Shown: positions 15,097 through 23,838, counted from the stretch's first letter. The stretch is 42,877 nt of DNA from an uncultured Trueperaceae bacterium (GCA_913057685.1 CAJXOA010000017.1:1-42877), one strand, 5' to 3'. Program-made: numbers and translations. Notes: a model not told the origin generated them from the sequence alone.

Positions 15097-16392
15097 GTGC
15101 CCCTCCCCGCCGGCGACCCGAACGCCCTCTACGCCCGCGCCGTCGCGGAGGCCGGCACCCTGCCGCCGGACACCGTCCGCGCGACCCTCGAAGCGGGCCT
15201 CGCGGGCCGCTTCGCCGGCCAGCACCTGCTGATCCTGATCCCCGACCACACCCGCAGCCTGCCGCTCCCGCAGCTGTTCGACGCCGCCGTCGACCTGCTC
15301 GACGACGCCGCGTCCCTGACCTTCATGGTGGCGCTCGGCACCCACCCGCCGCTCGACCCCGCCCGCCTCGCCCGCCTCGTCGGGCGCAGCGAGGCGGACC
15401 TCGCGGCGCTCGCGCCGCGGGTCCGCGTCGTCAACCACGATTGGGCGAACCCCGACGCGCTCGTGACCCTCGGGACGCTGTCCCGCGAGCGCATCCAGGC
15501 GATCGCCGGCGACCGCTGGCACCCGACGCTCGGCGACGGCGCGACCGTCCGCATCCAACGCGCGGTCCTGGAGCACGACGCGGTCCTGATCCTCGGTCCG
15601 ACCTTCCCGCACGAGGTCGTCGGCTACTCCGGCGGCCACAAGTACTTCTTCCCCGGCGTCAGCGACGGCGACATGATCGACGTCACGCACTGGCTGGGGG
15701 CGCTCGCCGGGGTGCGCCGCACGATCGGCGTGGCCGACACGCCCGTCCGCGCCATGATCGAGGCCGCCGCCGAGCTCGTCCCCACCCCGACGACGCTCGC
15801 GTCGATGGTCGTCGAGGGCGGCGACCTCGCCGCCCTGTTCGTCGGGCCGCCGTTCGACGCCTGGCGCGCCGCGGTGGCGGTGTCGTCGCAGCGGCACGTC
15901 CGCTGGGTCGACCGGCCGTTCCACACCGTGCTCTCGACCGCCCCCCCGATGTACGACGAACTGTGGACGGCGGGCAAGGCGATGTACAAGCTCGAACCCG
16001 CCCTCGCCGAAGGCGGCGAACTCATCATCTACGCCCCCCACCTCGAGGTCGTCAGTCACGTGCACGGCCGCTGGATCGAGGAGGTCGGCTACCACGTCCT
16101 GCCCTACTTCCTGGAGCAGTGGGACCGCTTCGCGCACGTCCCCCTGGGCGTCCTGGCGCACAGCACCCACGTGCGCGGCGACGGCGCGATGGTGGACGGC
16201 GTCGAGGTGCCGCGCGCAACGGTGACGCTCGCCTCGAAGATCCCGCCCGAGACCTGCGCGGCGTTGAACCTCGGCTACCGCGACCCCGCCGGCATCGACC
16301 CCGCCGCCTACCAGGGGCGCGAGGACGAGGGCGTGCTGTACGTCGAGAAGGCCGGCGAGACCCTCTACAAGTTGCGGGAGGACGCCGCGTGA
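15097..16392 (+). CDS. LarA-family nickel-pincer racemase/epimerase, candidate gluconate/mannonate 2-epimerase
   Basis: The 431-residue protein belongs to the lactate racemase (LarA) superfamily. PDHTR is at 49-53 and GTHPP at 81-85. The block from Pro171 to His198 contains His172, Lys182 and His198. Their spacing (10 and 16 residues) is the same as His174, Lys184 and His200 of Lactiplantibacillus LarA, where Lys184 tethers the nickel-pincer nucleotide; His83 would correspond to His108. The family includes characterised D-gluconate 2-epimerases besides lactate and malate racemases. Here it sits between a mannonate-forming SDR and a gluconokinase, so a mannonate-to-gluconate epimerase is the simplest role. 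It would need LarB, LarC and LarE, which are not in this window. It starts at GTG 15097, one base after the previous stop. Confidence 0.85.
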   Translation: MPLPAGDPNALYARAVAEAGTLPPDTVRATLEAGLAGRFAGQHLLILIPDHTRSLPLPQLFDAAVDLLDDAASLTFMVALGTHPPLDPARLARLVGRSEADLAALAPRVRVVNHDWANPDALVTLGTLSRERIQAIAGDRWHPTLGDGATVRIQRAVLEHDAVLILGPTFPHEVVGYSGGHKYFFPGVSDGDMIDVTHWLGALAGVRRTIGVADTPVRAMIEAAAELVPTPTTLASMVVEGGDLAALFVGPPFDAWRAAVAVSSQRHVRWVDRPFHTVLSTAPPMYDELWTAGKAMYKLEPALAEGGELIIYAPHLEVVSHVHGRWIEEVGYHVLPYFLEQWDRFAHVPLGVLAHSTHVRGDGAMVDGVEVPRATVTLASKIPPETCAALNLGYRDPAGIDPAAYQGREDEGVLYVEKAGETLYKLREDAA

Positions 16393-17399
16393 GCGGCGGC
16401 GAGGGCGGCCCGCCCGGCGGGGTGGACCTGCCCATGCGCCGCATCGCCGAACGCCTTCGCGGCGCGGACCTGCCCGACCCCGCGGACGTCGACGCGGTCG
16501 TCGCCGTCGCGCGGGGCGGCGTCACCCCCGCCGCGCTGGTCGCCTACGAACTCGACGCGCCGCTGCGGCGGCTGGCGCTCAACTACCGCGACGACGCGAA
16601 CGTCCCGCGCTACGACGCCCCGACCCCACAGGCGGACGTCCCCGACGTCGCCGGCCTACGCGTCGTGCTGGTGGACGACGTCTCGGTCAGCGGCGCGACG
16701 CTGCGCCGCGCCGCGGAGCTGCTGAACGCCGCGCACGTCACCACCGTCGCCTTCAAGGGGCGGCCCGGCGCGGCGGACGTCGTGCTGTTCCCCGACGTGC
16801 CCGACTGCGTCCGCTGGCCGTGGTTCGAGGACGTCGCGAGCGACGTCGACGCCCGCCCCCCCGGCGCGGACGGACCGCCCCGCGCGATCCTGCTGGCGGG
16901 CGTCTCGGGATCGGGCAAGACGACGGTCGGTCGCGCCCTCGCCGCGCATCTGGGGTGGGCGTTCGTCGAGGCGGACGACCACCACCCGCCGGCGAACGTC
17001 GCGAAGATGGCGCGCGGCGAACCGCTCGACGACGCCGACCGCGAACCGTGGCTCGCGTCGCTCCGCGCGGAGCTCGACGCGCACCTGGCGCGCGGCGAGG
17101 GGGTCGTCCTCACCTCGAGCGCCCTGAAGCGCCGCTACCGCGAGCGCCTGACCGGCGGCCGGAGCGAGGTCGCGACGATCCTCCTGCACGGCTCCGAGGC
17201 GCTCCTCGCCCGCCACCTGGCGGAGCGCACCGACCACTTCTTCGACCCCGCCCTGCTGCACAGCCAGCTCGCCACCCTCGAGCTGCCGGGGCCGGGCGAA
17301 CCGGCGCGCGTCCTCGACGCCGCCCCACCCCCCGACGTGCTCGTCGACCGCATCGTGCGCGAGCTCGGTCTCGCCCTCACGGAAGGAGACGCCCCGTGA
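16389..17399 (+). CDS. Phosphoribosyltransferase-gluconokinase fusion protein
   Basis: A single 336-residue frame holds two domains. Residues about 15-150 are a phosphoribosyltransferase, with the PRPP-binding loop VVLVDDVSVSGAT at 92-104 and an ARGG motif at 41-44, most like xanthine/hypoxanthine-type enzymes. Residues about 166-334 are a GntK-type gluconokinase. Its Walker A is GVSGSGKT at 171-178, followed by the substrate region DDHHPPANVAKMARGEPLDD, the TSSALKRRYRERL segment and HFFDPALLHSQLATLE. The kinase makes 6-phosphogluconate from gluconate. The linker (about 151-165) is Pro- and Asp-rich. The GTG start overlaps the LarA stop (GTGA) and the stop overlaps the uxaC GTG. I know of no established reason to join these activities. 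Confidence 0.85.
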   Translation: MSGGEGGPPGGVDLPMRRIAERLRGADLPDPADVDAVVAVARGGVTPAALVAYELDAPLRRLALNYRDDANVPRYDAPTPQADVPDVAGLRVVLVDDVSVSGATLRRAAELLNAAHVTTVAFKGRPGAADVVLFPDVPDCVRWPWFEDVASDVDARPPGADGPPRAILLAGVSGSGKTTVGRALAAHLGWAFVEADDHHPPANVAKMARGEPLDDADREPWLASLRAELDAHLARGEGVVLTSSALKRRYRERLTGGRSEVATILLHGSEALLARHLAERTDHFFDPALLHSQLATLELPGPGEPARVLDAAPPPDVLVDRIVRELGLALTEGDAP

Positions 17400-18841
17400 C
17401 CCCCACCCCACCCGCTTCCGGCGGCCTCCACCCCGACCGGGTCCTGCCCGCCGATCCCGGCGTCCGCGCGCTGGCGCGCGAGCTGTACGACGGCGTCCGC
17501 GACCTGCCGATCGTCGCGCCGCACGGGCACGTCCCACCCGCCCTGCTCGCCGACCCGGACGCCCGCTTCGGGACGCCCGCCGACTTCTTCATCGTGCCCG
17601 ACCACTACGTCTTCCGCATGCTCTACAGCCAGGGGGTGCCGATGGAGGCGCTGGGGGTCCCGACCCGCGACGGAACGGCGGTCGAAACCGACCCGCGCGC
17701 CATCTGGCGGACCTTCTGCGCGCACTTCCACCTGTTCCGTGGCACGCCGACGGGGCTGTGGATCCGAGCGGAACTGCGCGACCTGTTCGGGGTGGACGAC
17801 GCCCCGACCGCGGAGAACGCCGACCGGCTCTACGACGTCGTCGAGGCGGCCCTCGCGAGCGACGCCTTCCGGCCGCGGGCGCTATTCGAGCGGTTCGGCG
17901 TCGAGGTGCTCGCCACGACCGACGCGGCGAGCGACGACCTGACGCCGCACGCCCGCCTGCAGGCCGACGGCCTCCCGGTCGTCCCGACCTTCCGCCCCGA
18001 CGCCGCGATGCACCTGCACGCCCCCGGCTGGCGCGAGGAGGTCGACCGCCTGAGCGCCGCGGCGGGCGTCCCCATCGACGATCTGGACGGCTTCCGGACG
18101 GCGCTCGCGACGCGCCGGACGCAGTTCCGGGCGCGGGGCGCGCGCGCCAGCGACCACGGGATCGCGCAGCCGCACGTCGAGCCGCTCGACCCGGCGGACG
18201 CCCGCGCGATCTTCGGGCGCGGCCTCGCCGGCACCGCGACCGAGGCGGACGGGGCGGCGTTCCACGCGCACATGCTGTTCGAGATGGCGGGCATGGCGCT
18301 GGACGACGGGCTGGCGATGCAGCTGCACGTCGGCAGCTTCCGCAACCACCACGCGTCCGTGTTCGACCGCTTCGGGCTCGACAAGGGCGCGGACATCCCG
18401 GTGGCGGTGGATTGGACGCGGGGGCTGCACACCCTCCTGAACGCGTACGGGCGCGAGCCGGGCTTCCGCCTGATCCCCTTCACCCTCGACGAGGCGACGT
18501 ACGCCCGCGAGCTCGCGCCGCTCGCGGGGCACTACCCCGCCCTCCGCCTGGGGGCGCCCTGGTGGTTCTTCGACAGCGTCCTGGGGATGGAGCGCTACTT
18601 GGACCGCACGGTGGAGACGGCGGGGATCTACAACCTGGCGGGCTTCAACGACGACACCCGCGCCTTCGCCAGCATCCCCACCCGGCACGACGTGTGGCGG
18701 CGGGCGGTCGCCGCCTGGCTGGCGGGGCTGCAGGCCCGCCACCTGATCGACGACGCCGACGCCCCCGCGATGGCGCGCTGGTTGGCGTACGACGCGGCGA
18801 AGGCCGCCTACGGATTCGGCGAGGCCGCAGACGGAGCGTAG
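17396..18841 (+). CDS. uxaC: Uronate isomerase
   Basis: The 481-residue protein is the amidohydrolase-fold uronate isomerase that converts D-glucuronate to D-fructuronate and D-galacturonate to D-tagaturonate. Visible features are the metal-binding PHGH motif at 42-45, an FFIVPDHYVFRMLYSQG segment, EVLATTDAASDDL, and a C-terminal LGAPWWFFDSVLGMERYLD block, all characteristic of UxaC. The GTG start overlaps the kinase stop and is preceded by GGAAGGAG at 17381-17388. The longer open frame upstream is a shadow of the fusion gene. It performs the first intracellular step for imported hexuronates but lies last in the operon. A 9-bp stem begins at its stop codon. Confidence 0.93.
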   Translation: MTPTPPASGGLHPDRVLPADPGVRALARELYDGVRDLPIVAPHGHVPPALLADPDARFGTPADFFIVPDHYVFRMLYSQGVPMEALGVPTRDGTAVETDPRAIWRTFCAHFHLFRGTPTGLWIRAELRDLFGVDDAPTAENADRLYDVVEAALASDAFRPRALFERFGVEVLATTDAASDDLTPHARLQADGLPVVPTFRPDAAMHLHAPGWREEVDRLSAAAGVPIDDLDGFRTALATRRTQFRARGARASDHGIAQPHVEPLDPADARAIFGRGLAGTATEADGAAFHAHMLFEMAGMALDDGLAMQLHVGSFRNHHASVFDRFGLDKGADIPVAVDWTRGLHTLLNAYGREPGFRLIPFTLDEATYARELAPLAGHYPALRLGAPWWFFDSVLGMERYLDRTVETAGIYNLAGFNDDTRAFASIPTRHDVWRRAVAAWLAGLQARHLIDDADAPAMARWLAYDAAKAAYGFGEAADGA

Positions 18842-18861
18842 CGGGGGCGTCCCGCCCCCGC
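18841..18861. terminator. Hairpin after uxaC
   Basis: GCGGGGGCG (18841-18849) and CGCCCCCGC (18853-18861) form a perfect 9-bp stem with a TCC loop directly at the uxaC stop. It separates uxaC from the convergent glucosidase gene and probably serves both. Confidence 0.65.
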
Positions 18862-18901
18862 GCCTCCCCCGCCCGGGCGTCCCGCTCCCGGCGGGGCGCC
18901 C

Positions 18902-21667
18902 TCAGTCGCCGGTGCGCACCACCTCGAGCGGCACCGCGGTCGCCGCGTCGTCGCGGTCCCACCAGGGGCGGTCGGGGTCGACGGCGGGCGGACCGGCGGC
19001 CGGCGGGTCGCTCGCCGGGGCGGCCGGAGGGGTGAGGAGGCGCATGGGCGGCACCCCCAGGTCGGTGCGGACCTGCGCGCGGACCTCCGCGCGCGGGGCG
19101 GCACCGGGTCCACCGTTCGGTGCACCGTCCGGTGCGGCGACGGAGAGGGTGTAGCGGTCGACGACGCCGCGCTCGTGGGCGCGACTCACCCCGTCGTCCC
19201 ACGAAAGCTCCCCCGTGAGGCACCCATCGTCGTCCGGTAGGCCCCACCAGTCGACGCGGCTCCCCTCCGGCCACCCAGCGCCCCCACGCACGAGCGCTTC
19301 GCGGCCGTCGGGCCCGACGAGCGGGAGGGCGACGCCGGCCCGCAGGAACCAGGCGGGCGTCCCCAGTGGAGCCGCGGCCGTCACCCAGCCGTCGCTGCCG
19401 TCCACCCCGTCGCCGGCGTGCACGCGGCCGGTGGCGAGCTCCCACCAGCGGCCGGGCGGGAGGCGCACCGGGCGCTCCGTGACGCCGGGCTCGACGACCG
19501 GCGCGACGAGCAGCGCCGGCCCGAGCAGGTGCACGAGGTCCTCGCGGTGGCCGGGCCGCCACTCGGGGAAGGCGTAGGCGAGCGGGCGGACGAGGGGCGT
19601 GCCGTCGGTCGCCGCGGCGCGGAACGCGGTCGCGAGGTACCCGACCAGGCGGTCGCGGAGCGCCAGAAGCCGCCGCACCCGGGGTAGGACCTCGGGGTGG
19701 CTCCACGGTTCGGTGACGCTGCCGTCCTCGTTCCAGGAGTGGATGGTGAAGCGCGGCATGGTGACGCCGTGCTCGATCCAGCGCACGAGGAGGTCCGCGT
19801 CGGGCATCGGTCCGGCGAACCCGCCGACGTCGTGCCCGTACGATACCCAGCCCGACAGCGACAGGTTCAGGCCCTGCGGGACGTTGTAGCGCAGGGTGTG
19901 CCAGTCGGTGTGGTTGTCGCCCGTCCACGTCTGCGCGTACCGCCAGGTGCCCGGCATGCCGCTGCGCGTCAGCGTCCAGGGGCGGGCGTCGGGCGCGTGC
20001 TCCGCCTGCGCCTCGAACGACGCCTTGTTCATCAACGTCGCCAGGACCGGTCGCAGGCCGCGGGTCGGCCCGAGAGCGCTGCGCGCCCCGGGGTCCCAGA
20101 TCTGGTACTCGTTGTTGTCGTTCCAGGCGATCGTCGTGCCGACCTCGAGGATGCGTTCCTTGACGCGGGCCTTCCACCAGGCGACCGCCTCGGGGTGGCC
20201 GAAATCGAGGTAGCCGCCCTCGCCCCCCCAGAAGCGCGACAGGTACGGCCCGTCCGGATCGACGTCGTCGTCGTCGTCGAGTGGGATCCCGTCGCGCCGG
20301 CGGGTCCCGAGCGCCGCGGCGTTGCGGACCAGCAGCCCGCGCGCGGCGAGGTCGTCGAACTCCGGGTGGGTGGTCAACAACGCCGGTTTGAGGTTCGCGA
20401 TGCTGCGGATGCCCGCGTCGTTCAGGACGTCCAGGAGGGCGGTGGGGTCGGGGACGCGCCGGTCGTTCCAATGGAAGACGTAGCGCAGGCCGTCGTCGTG
20501 CAGCGAGTAGCCGCTGCTCAAATGGAGCGCGGCGGCGTGGATCTCGTGGCGTTCGAGGTCGGCGACGAACCCGCGGAAGGCGGCGACGGGGTCCTCGGCG
20601 TCGGTGTAGTGCATCGTCGACGCCAGGTACCCCAGCGTCCAGCGGGGCGGGACGGGCGGCGTGCCGGTCAGGTCCGCGAGGCGGTGCGCGACGTCCCCTA
20701 GGTGCGGGCCGGCCAGGAACCAGGCGTCCAGGCTCTCCTCCATCACCTCGAGGTGGCGGTAGGGCCCGTGGTAGTTGTCGACCTCCGCCCCGAGGTCGGC
20801 GAGGATGACCGCGCCGGAATCCACCAGCCACGACGACGCCCGCCCGTCCGGCGCGAGGGTCGTGAGGACCGGCAGGTGCTTGTACAGCGGGTCGCCGGTC
20901 TCCGCGTCGTACGCGAGGGCGTCGAGCGGGCGGAGGCGGAAGCGGCGGCGGGCGCGGTCCAGCGGGCCGGCGGCCTCACCGAGCCCGTAGAGGACCTCGT
21001 CGTCGTCGCGGCGCCAGTGCCAGCGGACGCCGCGGCCGGGCAGGTGCCCGTGCGCGCCGGTCGGCAGGTCGCGCCAGACGAGGGTGCCGTCGGCCCGGTG
21101 GATCGTGAGGGCGAAGGGGGCGAGGTCGACGCGGACCTCGAGCGCTGCGCTGCGCAGCGTGACGTGCGGGCGGCCCTCGCTCGGGTCGAGGTCCGCGTCG
21201 CGCGCGTCGAGGATCACGCCGTCCCCGTCCCCCTCCCCCGCGTGGATGGCGGGACGCGGGAAGCGCGTGAGGTCGTCGCGGTCGCGGCCCTCGTACGGCA
21301 CGTCGCCGCCCTCGCCCACGACCGTCCAGGTGCGCGCCTGCGCGGGCGTACCGGTCGGGTGGACCTCGAGGCGCAGCAGGTCGTGGTCGGCGAAGGTCAG
21401 CGCGGCGCGGGCGGGCCCGCTACGGGCGGCGAAGCGGATGGTGGCGCCGTCCACGCCCTCGACACGCAGGTGGCGGGTGGGGAGGCGGGCGCCGTGCACC
21501 CCCTCGCGGGGGGGCGGCCCGAGGCCGGTGGCCTCGGGCGCGCGCTCGCGCGCCCACTGGCGCGCGAGGCGCGCCGCCTCGTCGCTGGGACCGTCGCCAG
21601 GACCGTCGCCAGGACCGTCGCTGGGAGCACCGATGGGGTCGTCGCGGCGGGTCGGGTCGTCGTTCAT
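18902..21667 (-). CDS. Glycoside hydrolase family 31 alpha-glucosidase
   Basis: The 921-residue protein is a GH31 enzyme. After a disordered N-terminal 50 residues with GPGD repeats come the N-terminal beta-sandwich and the barrel (PPRWTLGYLASTMHYTD near 341-356). The nucleophile motif AWNDNNE has its aspartate at about residue 517. The downstream GHDVGGFAGP block is typical of GH31, and C-terminal beta domains follow (LLVAPVVEPGVTERPVRLPPG). It releases glucose from the non-reducing end of alpha-glucosides. There is no signal peptide, so it acts inside the cell on imported oligosaccharides. It is the last gene of an operon with two sugar permeases and their binding protein, 16 bp after the second permease. 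The exact linkage preference is not visible. Confidence 0.93.
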   Translation of the reverse strand: MNDDPTRRDDPIGAPSDGPGDGPGDGPSDEAARLARQWARERAPEATGLGPPPREGVHGARLPTRHLRVEGVDGATIRFAARSGPARAALTFADHDLLRLEVHPTGTPAQARTWTVVGEGGDVPYEGRDRDDLTRFPRPAIHAGEGDGDGVILDARDADLDPSEGRPHVTLRSAALEVRVDLAPFALTIHRADGTLVWRDLPTGAHGHLPGRGVRWHWRRDDDEVLYGLGEAAGPLDRARRRFRLRPLDALAYDAETGDPLYKHLPVLTTLAPDGRASSWLVDSGAVILADLGAEVDNYHGPYRHLEVMEESLDAWFLAGPHLGDVAHRLADLTGTPPVPPRWTLGYLASTMHYTDAEDPVAAFRGFVADLERHEIHAAALHLSSGYSLHDDGLRYVFHWNDRRVPDPTALLDVLNDAGIRSIANLKPALLTTHPEFDDLAARGLLVRNAAALGTRRRDGIPLDDDDDVDPDGPYLSRFWGGEGGYLDFGHPEAVAWWKARVKERILEVGTTIAWNDNNEYQIWDPGARSALGPTRGLRPVLATLMNKASFEAQAEHAPDARPWTLTRSGMPGTWRYAQTWTGDNHTDWHTLRYNVPQGLNLSLSGWVSYGHDVGGFAGPMPDADLLVRWIEHGVTMPRFTIHSWNEDGSVTEPWSHPEVLPRVRRLLALRDRLVGYLATAFRAAATDGTPLVRPLAYAFPEWRPGHREDLVHLLGPALLVAPVVEPGVTERPVRLPPGRWWELATGRVHAGDGVDGSDGWVTAAAPLGTPAWFLRAGVALPLVGPDGREALVRGGAGWPEGSRVDWWGLPDDDGCLTGELSWDDGVSRAHERGVVDRYTLSVAAPDGAPNGGPGAAPRAEVRAQVRTDLGVPPMRLLTPPAAPASDPPAAGPPAVDPDRPWWDRDDAATAVPLEVVRTGD
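21588..21623 (-). repeat. 12-bp in-frame tandem repeat in the glucosidase N-terminus
   Basis: Three units of GGACCGTCGCCA (the last one partial) encode repeated GDGP residues before the folded part of the GH31 protein. Confidence 0.75.
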
Positions 21668-21683
21668 CGTGCGCCCCCTCGGG

Positions 21684-22757
21684 TCACTGCTTGACGCCGC
21701 TCGAGGCGATGCCGGTCGTGATGAAGCGCTGCAGGAAGGCGAACACCATCGTGATGGGCAGCAGCGTCAGGACGGTCATGGCGAGGACGTAGTGCCACTG
21801 GACGTTCAGTTCGCCCTGGAAGGCGTTCAGGCCGACCTGGAGGGTGAACAGTTCGCTGCGGGTGAGGACGATCAACGGCCACAGGAAGTCGTTCCAGCGC
21901 CACATGACGGAGAAGATCGCCAGGACCGCCATCGCGGGGGCGGAGAGGGGGAGGACGATCTGCCAGTAGAGGCGCCACTCCGACGCGCCGTCGATGCGGC
22001 CCGCGTCGAGGAGTTGGTCGGGGATCGTGAGCATGTACTGGCGCAACAGGAACACGCCGGTCGGGGTCGCGGCCCCGGGGATGATGACGCCCCAGAGGTT
22101 GTTGACCCACCCGACCTCGGTGATGACGAGGTAGACGGGGACGAGGATCACGCTGAGCGGGATCATCAACGTCCCGATGATCAACAGGAACACCGCGTTG
22201 CGGCCCCGGAACTTGTACTTCGACAGCCCGAACGCCGCCATGCTGTTCGCGATCAACGTCACGATCGTCGCGACGACGGTGACGACGACGCTGTTGCGGA
22301 GGTAGGTCAGGAAGTTGAAGCGCTGCAGCGGATCGACGTAGTTCTCCCACGCGAGCCGCAGTTCGCGGACCTGTTCGCGCTGGTCGATGTTGACGGTGAT
22401 CGGCTCGCCCGGCGCGTCGGGATCCACCATCTGCGCTTCGATGCCGATGCGGCGGACCTGCGCCATGCGTCGTTCGGTGCCGTCCTCGAAGGTGACGTCG
22501 AACAGCGGGAGCGGTTCGTCGTACCCCTCGACCGGGACGGTCGTCTGGGCGTAGGGGAGCGCCGTCGGGGGGAACTCGAGGAGGCCGGCGGGGGTCTTGA
22601 AGCTGGAGGCGACCAGCCACAGCACGGGCCCGAACATCACGACGATGCCGATGGCGAGGTAGCCGTACGCCAACCAGTCGGTCAGGTGCATCTTGCGGCG
22701 GCCGTCCGGCCCTTTGCGGCCGCGCCGGAGTTTGAGGATCGCGCCGAGGCTACGCAA
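21684..22757 (-). CDS. Carbohydrate ABC transporter permease, MalG type
   Basis: The 357-residue inner-membrane protein has six predicted helices and the EAA loop LLDAGRIDGASEWRLYWQIV that contacts the ATPase. Compared with plain MalG-type permeases it has an extra external segment of about 60-70 residues between the first two helices (roughly 60-130, rich in Asp, Glu and Pro). It pairs with the MalF-type permease encoded just upstream. The TTG start at 22757 overlaps the upstream stop by 8 bases and gives the basic leader MRSLGAILKLRRGRK. An alternative ATG at 22691 (MHLTDWLAYG) is possible. No ATPase gene is in this operon, so a shared MsmK-type ATPase elsewhere is probably used. Confidence 0.9.
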   Translation of the reverse strand: MRSLGAILKLRRGRKGPDGRRKMHLTDWLAYGYLAIGIVVMFGPVLWLVASSFKTPAGLLEFPPTALPYAQTTVPVEGYDEPLPLFDVTFEDGTERRMAQVRRIGIEAQMVDPDAPGEPITVNIDQREQVRELRLAWENYVDPLQRFNFLTYLRNSVVVTVVATIVTLIANSMAAFGLSKYKFRGRNAVFLLIIGTLMIPLSVILVPVYLVITEVGWVNNLWGVIIPGAATPTGVFLLRQYMLTIPDQLLDAGRIDGASEWRLYWQIVLPLSAPAMAVLAIFSVMWRWNDFLWPLIVLTRSELFTLQVGLNAFQGELNVQWHYVLAMTVLTLLPITMVFAFLQRFITTGIASSGVKQ

Positions 22758-23781
22758 GGTGGGACTCGCTTCCGCGCGTGAGGCGCAACTGGATGAGGGT
22801 GATGATCAACAGCACGACGCCCAACGTCACCGACGCCGACGCCGCCAGCCCGAAGCGTTGGATCTGGCTGGCGAAGCCGACCTCGTAGATGTACTGCACC
22901 ATCAACAGCGTCGCGCTGCCCGGCCCGCCGCCGGTCAGGACGTACACCAGGTCGAACATCTGCACCGCCCGGATCATGGCGAGGACCAGCACGACGACGA
23001 CGTTCGGCATCAGGAGCGGGAGGGTGATGTGCCAGAAGCTCTGCAGCGGCCCGGTGCCGTCGATCGACCCGGCGTCGTACAGCTCCTTCGGGATCGACTG
23101 CAGGCCCGCCAGGAGGATGAGGGTGTGGAAGCCCATGTTCGCCCAGATGGTGACGACGATGATCCAGAACATCGACCAGTCGGCGTTCAACAGGAACAAC
23201 GTCCGGTCGAACCCGAGGCTGACGAGGATGCCGTTGAGGACCCCGTCGCGCTGCAGGATCCACTTCCAGATCAGACCCACGACGACGGGCGAGAGGAGGA
23301 CGGGATAGAAGTAGACGCTTCGGAAGAAGCCGCGCGCGACGATGCGGGCGTTGAGGACCAACGCGGTGATGAGGGCGAAGAACACGAGGCCGGCGACGTG
23401 GAAGGCGACGAAGGTGAAGCTGTTCCACACCGCCCGCCAGAAGAGGTCCTCGTTGCACGTCGCGGGATTCAGATAGTTACCGCAGGCGTAGATCTGTTCG
23501 AAGTTCTGCGTGCCGACGAACGGCCGCTCGAGCGGGTAGAGCGCCGTCCCGCCGGTGAAGGCGTAGTAGAAGTTCATCACCATCGGGAACAGGATGAACA
23601 CGCCGAAGATCGCAAGATTGGGGAGCAGGAACACCCACGGCATGCGGCGCACGCCGATGAGGCGTTGGATGGGTTCGATCACCCACCCGATGACCGTCAT
23701 GACGACGGCGAAGACCCCGAAGGCGGCGCGGCCCGGCGTGTACCGGCGCGGTCGCGGGGCGGGGGCGGCGGAGCGGTTCAA
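22750..23781 (-). CDS. Carbohydrate ABC transporter permease, MalF type
   Basis: This 343-residue permease has a long N-terminal region with one additional hydrophobic stretch (FGVFAVVMTVIGWVI). Six core helices follow, starting at WVFLLPNLAIFGVFILFPMV. It has the EAA loop ELYDAGSIDGTGPLQSFWHI and the conserved VYVLTGGGPGSAT turn of MalF/UgpA proteins. It forms the transmembrane channel with the MalG-type partner. The chosen start is TTG 23781, with a weak purine-rich site upstream. A short cysteine-containing external loop (ACGNYLNPATC) lies between helices, where a disulfide could form. Spacing to the binding-protein gene is 113 bp and holds a large hairpin. Confidence 0.9.
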   Translation of the reverse strand: MNRSAAPAPRPRRYTPGRAAFGVFAVVMTVIGWVIEPIQRLIGVRRMPWVFLLPNLAIFGVFILFPMVMNFYYAFTGGTALYPLERPFVGTQNFEQIYACGNYLNPATCNEDLFWRAVWNSFTFVAFHVAGLVFFALITALVLNARIVARGFFRSVYFYPVLLSPVVVGLIWKWILQRDGVLNGILVSLGFDRTLFLLNADWSMFWIIVVTIWANMGFHTLILLAGLQSIPKELYDAGSIDGTGPLQSFWHITLPLLMPNVVVVLVLAMIRAVQMFDLVYVLTGGGPGSATLLMVQYIYEVGFASQIQRFGLAASASVTLGVVLLIITLIQLRLTRGSESHLA

Positions 23782-23838
23782 GGGGGGCCCTTTCGGCGCG
23801 GCCGGGACGGTCGGTCCCGCGGGGGGCGCACGGGGAGG

